Both the position numbers and the translations under genes were made by a program. This document shows positions 1-7,740 of a stretch of DNA of 64,000 nt, piece after piece (the first letter of the stretch is position 1; each line of letters opens with the position of its first letter). A model generated the notes under the pieces. It searched no databases. It saw only the letters and a list, made by a program, of their open reading frames with translations, and was not told the origin of the DNA. The DNA is from Bordetella genomosp. 13 (GTDB lineage: Bacteria > Pseudomonadota > Gammaproteobacteria > Burkholderiales > Burkholderiaceae_B): assembly GCF_007679965.1 (NCBI RefSeq), contig NZ_VEHL01000005.1, positions 310,001 through 374,000 on the forward strand. Direction: 5' to 3'.

Positions 1-2
1 GG

Positions 3-146
3 CCTGAATCCGTGCCGAAGAACGTCGTCGTGATGCCCCTGCAGCGCAACAAGCTGGAGCGCAAGCTGGGCATGCTTTGGCCGGCGCAGTCGCCGTATGC
101 GCGGCTGTTCCGCGAGATGATCGGGGCGGCCGCGGCGCGGACGTGA
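3..146 (+). CDS. LysR-family regulator, C-terminal end (gene begins before the window)
   Basis: The first bases carry the last 47 codons of a reading frame that ends with TGA. The translation ends in a stretch with the spacing R.K...LW...SPYARLFREM. This is typical of the last helix of a LysR-type effector-binding domain, where an S-P-x-A-R-x-F segment often closes the protein. Nothing of the DNA-binding part is visible, so the family call rests on the tail alone. The gene converges with the SDR gene to its right, whose stop codon lies about 54 bases further on. Confidence 0.55.
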   Translation, partial: PESVPKNVVVMPLQRNKLERKLGMLWPAQSPYARLFREMIGAAAART

Positions 147-199
147 CGAGCGGTGCCGCGCGGCCGGCGGCGCCCGACGCGCTCAGGCTTCGCGCCGAG

Positions 200-988
200 T
201 CAGAACGCCGAGCGGATCACGCCGCCGTCCACGCGCAACGCCGCGCCGTTGGTGGCCGACGCGGCCTCCGAGCACACGTACACCACCAGGCTGGCGATCT
301 CTTCCGGCGTGATGAAGCGCTTGAGCAGCGACGATGGGCGCGCGGTCTCGAAGAACTCCCGCTGGAAGGCCTCGAACGACTTGCCGCCCGACAGCTTGTT
401 CACGAAATCCACCACGCCTTCCGACTGCGTGGGGCCGGGCAGCACCGAATTCACGGTGACTCGCGTGCCCGCGCAGCTCTCGGCCAGGCCGCGGGCCAGG
501 CTGATCTGCGCGCTCTTGGTGACGCCGTAGTGGATCATCTCGACGGGTATTTGCACGCCGCTCTCGCTGCTGATGAACACGACGCGGCCCCAGTCCTTCG
601 CCTTCATCTTCGGCAGGTAGGCGCGCGTCAGGCGCACGCCCGACATCACGTTGGTGTCGAAGAAGTGCTGCCAGTCCTCGTCGGGGATGTCCTCGAACGG
701 CTTGGGATCGAAGATGCCAAGGTTGTTGACCAGCACGTCGACGTCCGGGAATCTGCCGACCAGGGCCGCGACCTGGCTGGGATCGGACAGGTCGCCCGCA
801 TGGCCTTCGGCCTGCGCGCCCGGAACCGCCTTGGCCAGCGACTGCAGCGCGGCGTCGACCGATTGCTGCGAACGGCCGTTGACGATGACGCGCGCGCCTT
901 CGCGCGCCAGGCCCACCGCGATGGCGTGGCCGATGCCCTTGGTCGAACCGGTGACCAGGGCGAGCTTGTCTTTCAGGTGCATGTCCAT
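200..988 (-). CDS. SDR-family NAD(P)-dependent oxidoreductase
   Basis: A 262-residue classical short-chain dehydrogenase. The cofactor motif TGSTKGIG starts at residue 13, the NNxG motif reads NNLG at 88-91, and the catalytic Ser, Tyr and Lys are about S141, Y154 and K158 (YGVTK). The C-terminal VDGG near the end is also typical. Substrate cannot be told from the sequence. The start chosen is the first of two in-frame ATGs (988 and 982), because GGAG lies about 8 bases before 988. The gene is divergent from the hypothetical gene at 1057, with only 68 bases between the starts, so the two probably share a control region. Confidence 0.9.
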   Translation of the reverse strand: MDMHLKDKLALVTGSTKGIGHAIAVGLAREGARVIVNGRSQQSVDAALQSLAKAVPGAQAEGHAGDLSDPSQVAALVGRFPDVDVLVNNLGIFDPKPFEDIPDEDWQHFFDTNVMSGVRLTRAYLPKMKAKDWGRVVFISSESGVQIPVEMIHYGVTKSAQISLARGLAESCAGTRVTVNSVLPGPTQSEGVVDFVNKLSGGKSFEAFQREFFETARPSSLLKRFITPEEIASLVVYVCSEAASATNGAALRVDGGVIRSAF

Positions 989-1056
989 GGGAGTGCTCCA
1001 GGAAACGGGAAGGGGACCCGCGCCTCGTGCGCGCGGACAAGGGTTAGGATACGCCC

Positions 1057-1638
1057 ATGACGATGCCTTCCAACGACCAGATCGAAGCCCTGCTGCGCGG
1101 TGGACCGGCCAGCGACCGGCACCCCTGGGCGGCGCGCGACGACGATGCCGTCGATGCGTACTATCGGCGCCTCTGCCCCCGCATCGAGCGCGAGACCGGC
1201 GCGCTGTCGCGCATCGAGTGGGACCACTACGGGTCGGGCTACGCCTCGTTCGTCGATGCCTGGTTCTACCGCGACGAGCCGGGCTTTCGCCTGCCGCCGT
1301 TCAAGCGGTTTTCCATGCGCAAGGAGGCCCGCTACACGGGCCTGGCCGTGCTGCTGTGCCGGCTGGCGCCGGTGTACGTGTTCCTGGAAGGCGAGAAGTC
1401 CTGGCACGGGCGGGGCGGCAGCGGTTACCTGCCCAGCGGCGGCGGCGTGGACGGGTTGAAGACGGAGGCCGTGCAGGCATTGGCCGCGCAGGTGCAGGCC
1501 GTGCTGCGGGCGGAAGGGCTCACGCGGCTGTCGCGCGCCGAGCTGGACGTGCCCTTGCCGTCCGGCGCGCAGGTGCCCACCATGCTGGAGAACGGCGCAT
1601 GTACGCGGTTCGACGCGTTGTTCCACTGGCAGGATTGA
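1057..1638 (+). CDS. hypothetical protein, 193 aa
   Basis: I do not recognise a family. The product is a soluble-looking protein of 193 residues without a signal peptide or membrane segment. It is rich in aromatic residues in the middle (WDHYGSGYASFVDAWFYRDE) and has a hydrophobic strand (VLLCRLAPVYVFLEGE) near residues 100-115, followed by a glycine-rich turn. GC-rich third positions match the neighbours, which supports it as a real gene. It is read away from the SDR gene and toward the nuclease-like gene at 1739, about 100 bases downstream, and could be co-transcribed with it. Confidence 0.7.
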   Translation: MTMPSNDQIEALLRGGPASDRHPWAARDDDAVDAYYRRLCPRIERETGALSRIEWDHYGSGYASFVDAWFYRDEPGFRLPPFKRFSMRKEARYTGLAVLLCRLAPVYVFLEGEKSWHGRGGSGYLPSGGGVDGLKTEAVQALAAQVQAVLRAEGLTRLSRAELDVPLPSGAQVPTMLENGACTRFDALFHWQD

Positions 1639-1738
1639 GCTTTCGGCCAGGAGATGCAAGCAGGTGTACCGGGCGGCGCGCCCCCGATGGCGCCTGGGCG
1701 ACAATCTGGGCTTCCCGTCGCATGGACTGCCAGGCGTG

Positions 1739-3124
1739 ATGCCCGTATCGCCCTTGCTCGACCAGATCCTCGGCCGTGTCGAACGCCGCTATCGCCTGCC
1801 GGCGATCGACGCCGCCCTGGCGCACGCGCCGCACGCCCAGCCCGCGACCCGCGTCGCGGTGGCGATCGAGCAGGCCCGCCAGGCCGTCGAGCGGGGCCTG
1901 GCGCCGGACGACGGGCTGCGGCCGGTCTTCATCGATGCGCTGGCCGCCCTGATCCAGGAGGCGATGCGCGCGCGGCAGGGGGATCCCGCGTTCCAGGCCA
2001 TGGTGCTGCGGCACCGGACCGACGCGGTGCGCGAGTATGCCTCGCTGGCCGCGCACGCAGAATCGGATCGCCGGACCGTGCGCGCGGCGGTCAATGCGGT
2101 GGCGCATCCGGCCAAGCTGGAGCGCCTGCCGTCCGGGCCGGTGCGGGGCGGGCTGCATGCCCTGCAGGCAGCCACGGCGGCGGGGCACTGGCCGCGGGGA
2201 CGGGACGCCGCGCGGCGCCTGAGCGCGCTGCCGGCCCTGCCGGATGAGGCCGCGCGCGGCGTGGACCGGCTGCTGCGGTCGGCCGCGCTGGACCGCCTGG
2301 AGCGCCTCGATGCGCTGGCGGCGGACGCCGCAGTGCGGGATTATCTGGCGTTGGCCGCGCGCCGCGGTCCGGCGCCGGGCAGCGCCGCCGCGGCCGTGCA
2401 GGGCCAGGCTTCCCGCCAGCGTGGCGAGGCCGTCGAGGCATCCACCGCGCGGGCGCTGCGGGCCGTGGCGCAATGCTTGAACCACGAGGAGCGCGCGCGG
2501 GCCCGGTACCGCGTCGTGACCTCGATGCGTGTGCCCGCCGCCATTCCCGCCAGCCACGACCGCGCCAAGACCGAATGGGACGCGGTGCTGCTGCGGCATG
2601 TCGGCGGGGAAGGCGGCACGGCGTTGTGGGACATCTGCCTGCTGGCCGAGGCCAAGGCGTCGGCGGATGCCGCCACCACCGACCTGCCGCGCCTGCTGCG
2701 CGGCCTGCGGCTGCTGGCCCATGCCGAGGCTGGCGCGGCCTATGCCTTCGAGACCCGCGAGGGCCCGGTGCGCCTGCGCGGCGCGTCGCTGGCCGCGCTT
2801 CGTACGGACGAAGCGGCGCTGGTCCGCTCGGTGCTTTATTGTTGCGAGGCGCCGGCCGAAGCGGCGCCGCGCCTGCTCGGCGCCGCCAGCCGCATGCAGC
2901 TGCTCTGCGCGCCGCCCAGCCTGGACTATGCGGCCGCCCTGGCACGCGGCCAGGCCGACCCCGCACCATTGGGGGCGGTATGGGATCAACTGGCGCAATC
3001 CGCCCGGTGGGGCGCCGTGCTGCATCAGTATCCCGCGCAGCGTCAGGTACGAAACTTGATGGTGCGTCCCGATGACCTGCAGGGCGCCCTGGCAGCCGTG
3101 TCTGCGCGCTCTACAGGTCATTAA
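1739..3124 (+). CDS. uncharacterised protein with a PD-(D/E)XK-nuclease-like C-terminal half
   Basis: The product is 461 residues from the ATG at 1739; a GTG directly before it is the alternative start. The first 220 residues are helical, Ala/Arg-rich and unrecognised. From about 225 the pattern looks like a restriction-endonuclease fold: a helix with a conserved-type Glu (GEAVE, E233), then EWDAVLL with D281, a strand, and LLAEAKAS with E304-x-K306, followed by an amphipathic helix. That is the order expected for a PD-(D/E)XK active site. The activity is an inference; the motif set is what can be seen. No methylase or recognition subunit is adjacent. A fairly AT-rich gap follows before the diguanylate cyclase gene. 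Confidence 0.7.
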   Translation: MPVSPLLDQILGRVERRYRLPAIDAALAHAPHAQPATRVAVAIEQARQAVERGLAPDDGLRPVFIDALAALIQEAMRARQGDPAFQAMVLRHRTDAVREYASLAAHAESDRRTVRAAVNAVAHPAKLERLPSGPVRGGLHALQAATAAGHWPRGRDAARRLSALPALPDEAARGVDRLLRSAALDRLERLDALAADAAVRDYLALAARRGPAPGSAAAAVQGQASRQRGEAVEASTARALRAVAQCLNHEERARARYRVVTSMRVPAAIPASHDRAKTEWDAVLLRHVGGEGGTALWDICLLAEAKASADAATTDLPRLLRGLRLLAHAEAGAAYAFETREGPVRLRGASLAALRTDEAALVRSVLYCCEAPAEAAPRLLGAASRMQLLCAPPSLDYAAALARGQADPAPLGAVWDQLAQSARWGAVLHQYPAQRQVRNLMVRPDDLQGALAAVSARSTGH

Positions 3125-3285
3125 GCTGTCACAATAGGCCGCGCAAAAAACGCAGCAAAAGTATGGATCCGGCATGGGCGTGACGTCGGTTTCACTGTAA
3201 TAATTCGCTTTATTTTGTTGACAAGCTTTCAACGTAGAATTTTGCTGCCGCTGCCAGGCTCCGCCGCAACACCACCACGTCAGGG

Positions 3286-4437
3286 ATGTTCTTGGACCTT
3301 CTGACCCTCTACCTCCTTGCCACTGGAACGCTGGCCGTCAGCGCGGGCCTGCTTTTCTGGGAGCAGCGGGCCAATCCCAAGCGCGCCACGACGCTGAAGA
3401 CGCTGGCCGCCGGCTTCGGCACGCTGGCGCTGGGCTGTGTGGCCGTGCTGTATCGCGGCGCTTTGCCCAGTCCGCTTGGGTCGGCCATCAGCAACCTCGT
3501 CATCCTGTCGGGCTACCTGCTGGTGCTGGTCGGCGTGGGCTCGTTCAGCGGGCGGCGCTACCGGATGTTCTGCGTGGCCGTGCTGGTCTGCACCGCCATC
3601 ATGTGGGCGTTGGTGGGGGCCGAGGGCGAGGCGCTGGGATGGAACTACCTCAGCTCCATCTCCATTGCCGCGATCGCGGCAATGACGGCGTGGTCGATGT
3701 ACCAGTACCCTGCGATGAAAACCGTGCCGTCGCGCCACATCGTCGTGGCCGTGGCCGCGCTGCACGCGCTGATCTATGCGGCCCGGCCGACGTTGCTGCC
3801 GATCCTCGTCGCGCAGCACGGGCCGGCCATGCAGGCGCTGGTCAGCAAGATCACCGTGTACGAGGGCGTGCTGTACTCGGTGGTGCTGCCGATGGCGCTG
3901 TTGAAGCTGATCCGGGACGAGACCCATGGCCAGCTGCTGCGCGAATCCCTGACCGACTACCTGACCCGCCTTGGCAACCGCCGCTGGTTCTTCGAAGAGG
4001 GGCCACGCGTCATCCATGCGCGCGGCGGGCGCGGGCCCGTGGCCCTGCTGGCCTTCGACCTGGACCAGTTCAAGGCCATCAACGACGTGTACGGCCATCC
4101 GATGGGCGACAGCGTGCTCAAGGCGTTCGCCGAGGTGGCGCGCGACGTGCTGGGCCCGCGGGCGATCCTGGCCCGCATCGGCGGCGAGGAGTTCGCCGCG
4201 CTGCTGGCGGGCGACGACGCGCGGCGCGCCCGGGAGCTGGGCGAGACGATCGCCAGGCGCCTGCCCGAAACCATCGCGCAGCGCATCGACGGCATCGACG
4301 TCACGACCACGGTCAGCATCGGGCTGGCGCTGTACGAGGGCGCGCTGCCCACCTTGCCGGAAGGCCTGTCGGCGGCCGACCAGGCGCTGTATCGCGCGAA
4401 GGCCGCGGGCGGCAATCGCCTGGAAGAGGCGCCCTGA
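3286..4437 (+). CDS. membrane-anchored diguanylate cyclase (GGDEF)
   Basis: A 383-residue protein. The N-terminal 210 residues form about six hydrophobic segments, and the C-terminal 170 residues are a GGDEF domain that makes cyclic di-GMP from two GTP. The substrate-binding DLDxFKxINDxYGH motif is intact and the active-site motif reads GGEEF at 299-303, so it should be catalytic. The RxxD inhibitory site expected just before the active site is absent: the residues there are G-P-R-A-I-L. Product feedback through the canonical I-site is therefore not expected. The sensor part resembles membrane sensor domains of other cyclases, but I cannot name its ligand. The 160 bases upstream are notably AT-rich for this window and probably hold the promoter. 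Confidence 0.9.
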   Translation: MFLDLLTLYLLATGTLAVSAGLLFWEQRANPKRATTLKTLAAGFGTLALGCVAVLYRGALPSPLGSAISNLVILSGYLLVLVGVGSFSGRRYRMFCVAVLVCTAIMWALVGAEGEALGWNYLSSISIAAIAAMTAWSMYQYPAMKTVPSRHIVVAVAALHALIYAARPTLLPILVAQHGPAMQALVSKITVYEGVLYSVVLPMALLKLIRDETHGQLLRESLTDYLTRLGNRRWFFEEGPRVIHARGGRGPVALLAFDLDQFKAINDVYGHPMGDSVLKAFAEVARDVLGPRAILARIGGEEFAALLAGDDARRARELGETIARRLPETIAQRIDGIDVTTTVSIGLALYEGALPTLPEGLSAADQALYRAKAAGGNRLEEAP

Positions 4438-4452
4438 CGCGCCCGGACGCCG

Positions 4453-6012
4453 TCAGGAACTGAGCACGGTCTCGCCGGCGTACGGCACCATGTGGATGTC
4501 GGCGCCGACGACCGTGATGGTGCCGACGGTCCATTCGTAGTCGCGCGCGTGGCTGGGCTTGAGCAGCCACGTGGGGCCGCCGTGGATCTGCACGCGGCAG
4601 GCCACGTTGTCCGGGGCCAGCGCGCCGGTCTGCGAGAAATTGCGCACGCTGATCAGGTAGCTGGCGTTGCCCCAGCGCGAGATCTCGATCACTTCCCGGC
4701 CCGGGCCGGTGACCACGTCCTGCACGAGCTGCGCGTACGGCGCCTCGGCCAGGCTGCCGGTGTGGTCGAAGGCGACGGTGTGCTCGTTGCGGTCGCCATG
4801 GATCAGCGCCAGCCGCAGGTCGACGTCCTGCAGGGCCTCGGTCCACTCCAGCACCACGGTGGCGGCGATGCCGCTGCGTGGGGCGTCCTGAAGGTCCGCG
4901 GCGGCGGACCTAGCGGCCCGCGACCGGGCGGCCCGCAGGGGTACGGCCTCATGCGCCGCGCCCTCGAACAGCGCGTCGCGCAGGGCGGCCTGCAGCATGG
5001 GATGCTGGCGTTCCCGGCTGGGCGTCGCATGGCCGATGAAGCGGATGCGCGCCGCCGTCGTGGCCGCCGCCTTGGTGATGGGACAGACACGGTCGGCCGG
5101 TTCCCGGTCCACCAGGAAGGTGTCGGCATCCGGGCAACTGCGCGCGTAGCCCTCGGCCGCGTGCGCGACGTTCGAGGCATTGCCCGTCAGGTGATGCCGG
5201 CATTCCAGCGCCAGGCGCGTGGCGGCCTCGTCCCTGCCGTCCAGCCGCGCGCGCACCACGCGAAAATCGGGCTGGATGCCGCGCTTTCGCCGGCCCCCGG
5301 CGGCGGCGGACCGCAACTCGGCCCAGATGTCGAACTGGTCCTGGCCATATTCGTAGGTGGCCAGGCGGTAGCCGCCGGCGGCGAACGTCAACGTGCCCGC
5401 CGTGGCATGGAAGTGAAAGGAGTCGGCGTGCCGTTGCGCCGTGCGCAGCAGCATCGCGCCGGCCCAGACCGAGTACATCGCGTGGCGTTTCCGCCAGATC
5501 GGCAGGATCAGGATGCCGAGCAGGCCGGCGTAGGTGTCGGCGACTTCCGGGTCTGGCGTGTCCGCCGCCTGCCATGGCGGCATGGCGCGTATTTCCAGCA
5601 CCTGCCGGATCTCCCGCACCTGGGCGCGTAGCTGTGCCAGGCTGAGGTTCATGGGGGCATCGCCGGGCCCGAACCGGAACGCGATGCGCGGGTCGCGCCC
5701 GGCGTGCCCCCGATCCAGCGCGTCCAGGATGTCTTCCATCATCACGGCGAAGTCGCGCTGGGACGCCAGGACGGTGCGCAGGAAATGCGCGGCCGCGATG
5801 CGCGGCGTTGCCGAGCGGCCATCCCATTGCAGCAGGTCGCGTAGCCGCCGACAGGCCTTGGGCGGGGCCGCCGCGTCGGCCTGGAACAGCGCCAGCAGGG
5901 CGTCTTCCAGGTCGGCGTCGCGGCCCGGCCTGCCGCGGGTCGACCTCGGTTCCAGGCCGGCTTCCACGCAAAGCCTGTCCCACAAATCCAGGGCCGTATC
6001 GGTGACCGCCAT
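4453..6012 (-). CDS. uncharacterised protein with nuclease-like middle and beta-sandwich C-terminus
   Basis: The product is 519 residues from the ATG at 6012, preceded by a purine-rich stretch. Residues 1-160 are helical. Residues 175-300 contain an order of motifs like a PD-(D/E)XK fold: a hydrophobic WAGAMLL helix, aromatic strands, DIWAELR, then QPDF (D249) and LALECRHH (E270-C-R272, with Arg where Lys is usual). Residues 385-500 contain WTEALQDVDLRL...GNASYLISVRN, which resembles DUF2135-type beta-sandwich domains. Neither assignment is certain. It ends 15 bases from the cyclase gene, convergently. The YwqG-like gene lies upstream on the same strand, about 90 bases away, and may belong to the same transcript. 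Confidence 0.7.
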   Translation of the reverse strand: MAVTDTALDLWDRLCVEAGLEPRSTRGRPGRDADLEDALLALFQADAAAPPKACRRLRDLLQWDGRSATPRIAAAHFLRTVLASQRDFAVMMEDILDALDRGHAGRDPRIAFRFGPGDAPMNLSLAQLRAQVREIRQVLEIRAMPPWQAADTPDPEVADTYAGLLGILILPIWRKRHAMYSVWAGAMLLRTAQRHADSFHFHATAGTLTFAAGGYRLATYEYGQDQFDIWAELRSAAAGGRRKRGIQPDFRVVRARLDGRDEAATRLALECRHHLTGNASNVAHAAEGYARSCPDADTFLVDREPADRVCPITKAAATTAARIRFIGHATPSRERQHPMLQAALRDALFEGAAHEAVPLRAARSRAARSAAADLQDAPRSGIAATVVLEWTEALQDVDLRLALIHGDRNEHTVAFDHTGSLAEAPYAQLVQDVVTGPGREVIEISRWGNASYLISVRNFSQTGALAPDNVACRVQIHGGPTWLLKPSHARDYEWTVGTITVVGADIHMVPYAGETVLSS

Positions 6013-6101
6013 GCCTGTCTCGCTTTTCCTGTCGGTATCGGGGCGGCAGCATAGCCCGGCCTGTCTTACCCGCGCAGTAAAGCTTCCAGCGGAAATCGTG
6101 C

Positions 6102-6803
6102 TCAGTGGAAATCGTAGTAGATCGCCCACCGCCCGTCGGTCCGGCTTTTCCAGAACATCAGGCTGCCGTTGTCGATGACGTTCAGGTTGATCTTGTCGTC
6201 GGTGGAGATCTGGAAGATGAACTCGTAGTCCCCGCCCGGGTGGACGCCCGACTGGCAGTACGAGGGCCAGCCGCCGAACTTGTGGTCGTAGGTGTGGGTG
6301 ACGATGTCGTAGTAGCTGTCGATCACGCCCAGTCGCTCCAGCTGCAGGATTTCCTCTTCCAGCTCGTACGGTACGCCGCCGCCGTCCCACAGCGGGTGGT
6401 CGTCCGGCACCGCCTCCATCTTCAGCGGAAAGGGCCTGAGGAAGTGGTCCGGCGGCGCCAAATCCTTGCGCACCAGCACGTCGTCGAAACCGTACTCGCG
6501 GATGACCCAGTTGTCGCCCATGGGCTCGAGCTGCTCGGGCAAGGGCTCGTGCAGGAACAGTGTAAGGATCCTCACGCCATCCAGCAGGGAGCTGCGTACC
6601 GGCAGGCTGGGGATGTGGAACTGCGCATAGGGCAGCAGCGGCTGGCCGCTGGCGTTGCGCGGGATGTCCTCGTCGGGGCGGAACAGGAAGACCTTGCCCA
6701 GCCAGCTCTCGTCGTCCTGGTGGGTAGGGCGGAAACCGCCCGCGGTCAGCCTGGTGAGAGGGCGGTTCAGCTTGCGGCGGATGGCTTCAATCTCGGGCGT
6801 CAT
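6102..6803 (-). CDS. YwqG-like protein (DUF1963)
   Basis: A 233-residue protein whose C-terminal half has the features of the YwqG/DUF1963 family: KFGGWPSYCQSG around 176-187, a strand YEFIFQIS, then a polar ISTDDKIN segment and GSLMFWKS near the end. In that family the G-G-x-P and the F-x-x-Q-x strand form the core. The biochemical role of the family is not known, although members are often found near toxin and immunity genes; that link is not demonstrated here. No signal peptide or membrane segment. It precedes the 519-residue hypothetical gene on the same strand. Confidence 0.75.
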   Translation of the reverse strand: MTPEIEAIRRKLNRPLTRLTAGGFRPTHQDDESWLGKVFLFRPDEDIPRNASGQPLLPYAQFHIPSLPVRSSLLDGVRILTLFLHEPLPEQLEPMGDNWVIREYGFDDVLVRKDLAPPDHFLRPFPLKMEAVPDDHPLWDGGGVPYELEEEILQLERLGVIDSYYDIVTHTYDHKFGGWPSYCQSGVHPGGDYEFIFQISTDDKINLNVIDNGSLMFWKSRTDGRWAIYYDFH

Positions 6804-6926
6804 GCGGGTTCCCTGCGTGGCGTGGATCGGCGGCGTTCATGCTACCCGGTGATCGAGATTTCCATAAGGCGGACCCCATGCGCGCTTTCATCGGCCTGGC
6901 CGTGCTGCTGGCCGGCACGCTGCATC

Positions 6927-7184
6927 TGCGGGGTGGTGGGCGTGCTGGACTGGAGCCTGGACATTCAGGAGGCCATCGCGCTGCCCGACATGGGCAGCCG
7001 CAACCGGGCCACCGAGCTGGAACGCGGCACGTCGGTGGCGAAGCTGGCGCCCGCGCTGAAGAAGCTGGGGCACGAGGTCAGCGAAGAGGAATTTCCCAGC
7101 GGATTGCACGGAATCGTGATCGGGCCATCGGGATTGGCCGGCGGCGCGTACCCGCGCAGGGAAGGCGTGGCGCTGGGCGACTGA
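6927..7184 (+). pseudogene. gamma-glutamyltranspeptidase remnant (C-terminal end only)
   Basis: In one plus-strand frame the last 85 or so codons read as the end of a gamma-glutamyltranspeptidase: VLDWSLDIQEAIALPDMG, then RNRATELERGTS, LKKLGHEV, SGLHGIVIG and GGAYPRREGVALGD before a normal TGA. These are the landmarks of the small subunit's C-terminus. The catalytic Thr and all the rest of the roughly 550-residue enzyme are missing. Upstream the frame runs into unrelated sequence, and an ATG at 6878 is in a different frame. The piece is a decayed or truncated gene, probably left by a deletion. It is overlapped on the other strand by the ORF ending at 6965. Confidence 0.75.
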
Positions 7185-7474
7185 ACGCCGTCCGGCCCCG
7201 CTGCCGGGTCCGCCAGCGCCAGCATGGGGCGGGTGCGGCGCGGGCCGTCGCCCAGCAGTGGCGTGACGGGGTCGAGCCCCGCGGCCTGGCGGGCGGCGGC
7301 GACGATGGCCGAGGGCGCGGCGTAGGCGCCGGCCTGCGGCTGGGCGTCCTGCCCCGTCAAGCCGGCGGCGGGCGAGCCGGCGCCGGTGGCCGCGGCCGCC
7401 ATCCACATCAACGCCGCCGCGGCCAGGCCGGCCACCAGGCCCCAGGGCATCATCGCCAGGGCGCGTTTCATCAT
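6965..7474 (-). CDS. small putative exported/membrane protein, doubtful 3' half
   Basis: The start at 7474 is well supported: GAGGAG lies about 6 bases before ATG-ATG, and a regulated-looking promoter lies at 7504-7536. The first 30 residues (M-M-K-R then a hydrophobic stretch rich in Ala, Leu, Trp and Met) look like a signal peptide or membrane anchor. About 65 low-complexity residues rich in Ala, Gly and Pro follow. From about 7184 onward the frame runs antisense to the gamma-glutamyltranspeptidase remnant, so the C-terminal half of the 169-residue reading may be an accident of the rearrangement that left that remnant. Function unknown. Confidence 0.4.
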   Translation of the reverse strand: MMKRALAMMPWGLVAGLAAAALMWMAAAATGAGSPAAGLTGQDAQPQAGAYAAPSAIVAAARQAAGLDPVTPLLGDGPRRTRPMLALADPAAGPDGVQSPSATPSLRGYAPPANPDGPITIPCNPLGNSSSLTSCPSFFSAGASFATDVPRSSSVARLRLPMSGSAMAS

Positions 7475-7503
7475 GGTCCGCTCCTCAAAGTGCGTGCCGG
7501 CGT

Positions 7504-7536
7504 AGTCTGCCAAGGACTTATGAGGATGGGATGAAG
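7504..7536 (-). promoter_or_regulatory. response-regulator-type promoter of the ORF at 7474
   Basis: Read leftward: CTTCAT (7531-7536), CCTCAT (7520-7525, exactly 11 bp further), a 10-base gap, then CAGACT (7504-7509), which would serve as a -10 about 30 bases before the ATG. There is no -35. Two half-sites at 11-bp spacing ending 10 bases before a -10 is the layout of OmpR/PhoB-class activated promoters. The same layout recurs at 7741-7793. Confidence 0.5.
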
Positions 7537-7580
7537 ACAGGGGCCGATGCGTCGTGTGCATGAGATGTCGTCTCGATTCT

Positions 7581-7616
7581 TGCCACGCGTCCGGGCGCAA
7601 GTGGGGACGCGTGGCA
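7581..7616. repeat. 12-bp perfect hairpin between two small ORFs
   Basis: TGCCACGCGTCC (7581-7592) pairs perfectly with 7605-7616 across a 12-base loop. It lies downstream of the 21-residue ORF and upstream of the next promoter, so it could end or stabilise the short transcript. There is no T-run on either strand, so it is not a classical intrinsic terminator. Confidence 0.5.
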
Positions 7617-7646
7617 GCGTGGCTGGACAGGCTGGATGGGCAGGCA

Positions 7647-7712
7647 TCAGCAGAGGCCGTACCCGGGCCGTGAGCCGCTGGCGATGACGAAGGTCTTGAA
7701 GCGCTTTTTCAT
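7647..7712 (-). CDS. very small ORF, 21-residue basic peptide ending in Cys
   Basis: The ATG at 7712 has one of the best ribosome-binding sites in the window (AGGAGG, about 7 bases upstream) and opens a 22-codon frame encoding a peptide that begins M-K-K-R-F-K-T-F and ends Y-G-L-C. The leader just before the ATG (GGATCGGACC) is nearly the same as that of the ORF at 7474 (GAGCGGACC), and both sit behind the same kind of promoter. I do not recognise the peptide. It may be a small secreted or modified peptide, a leader peptide, or the front of a decayed gene. Confidence 0.45.
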   Translation of the reverse strand: MKKRFKTFVIASGSRPGYGLC

Positions 7713-7740
7713 GGTCCGATCCTCCTGTAGTGATGCCCGC

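Noticed and set aside
3218..3240. TTGACA and TAGAAT before the diguanylate cyclase gene
   Set aside because: The spacer is only 11 bases, so they cannot form one sigma-70 promoter, although the AT-rich area probably does contain one.
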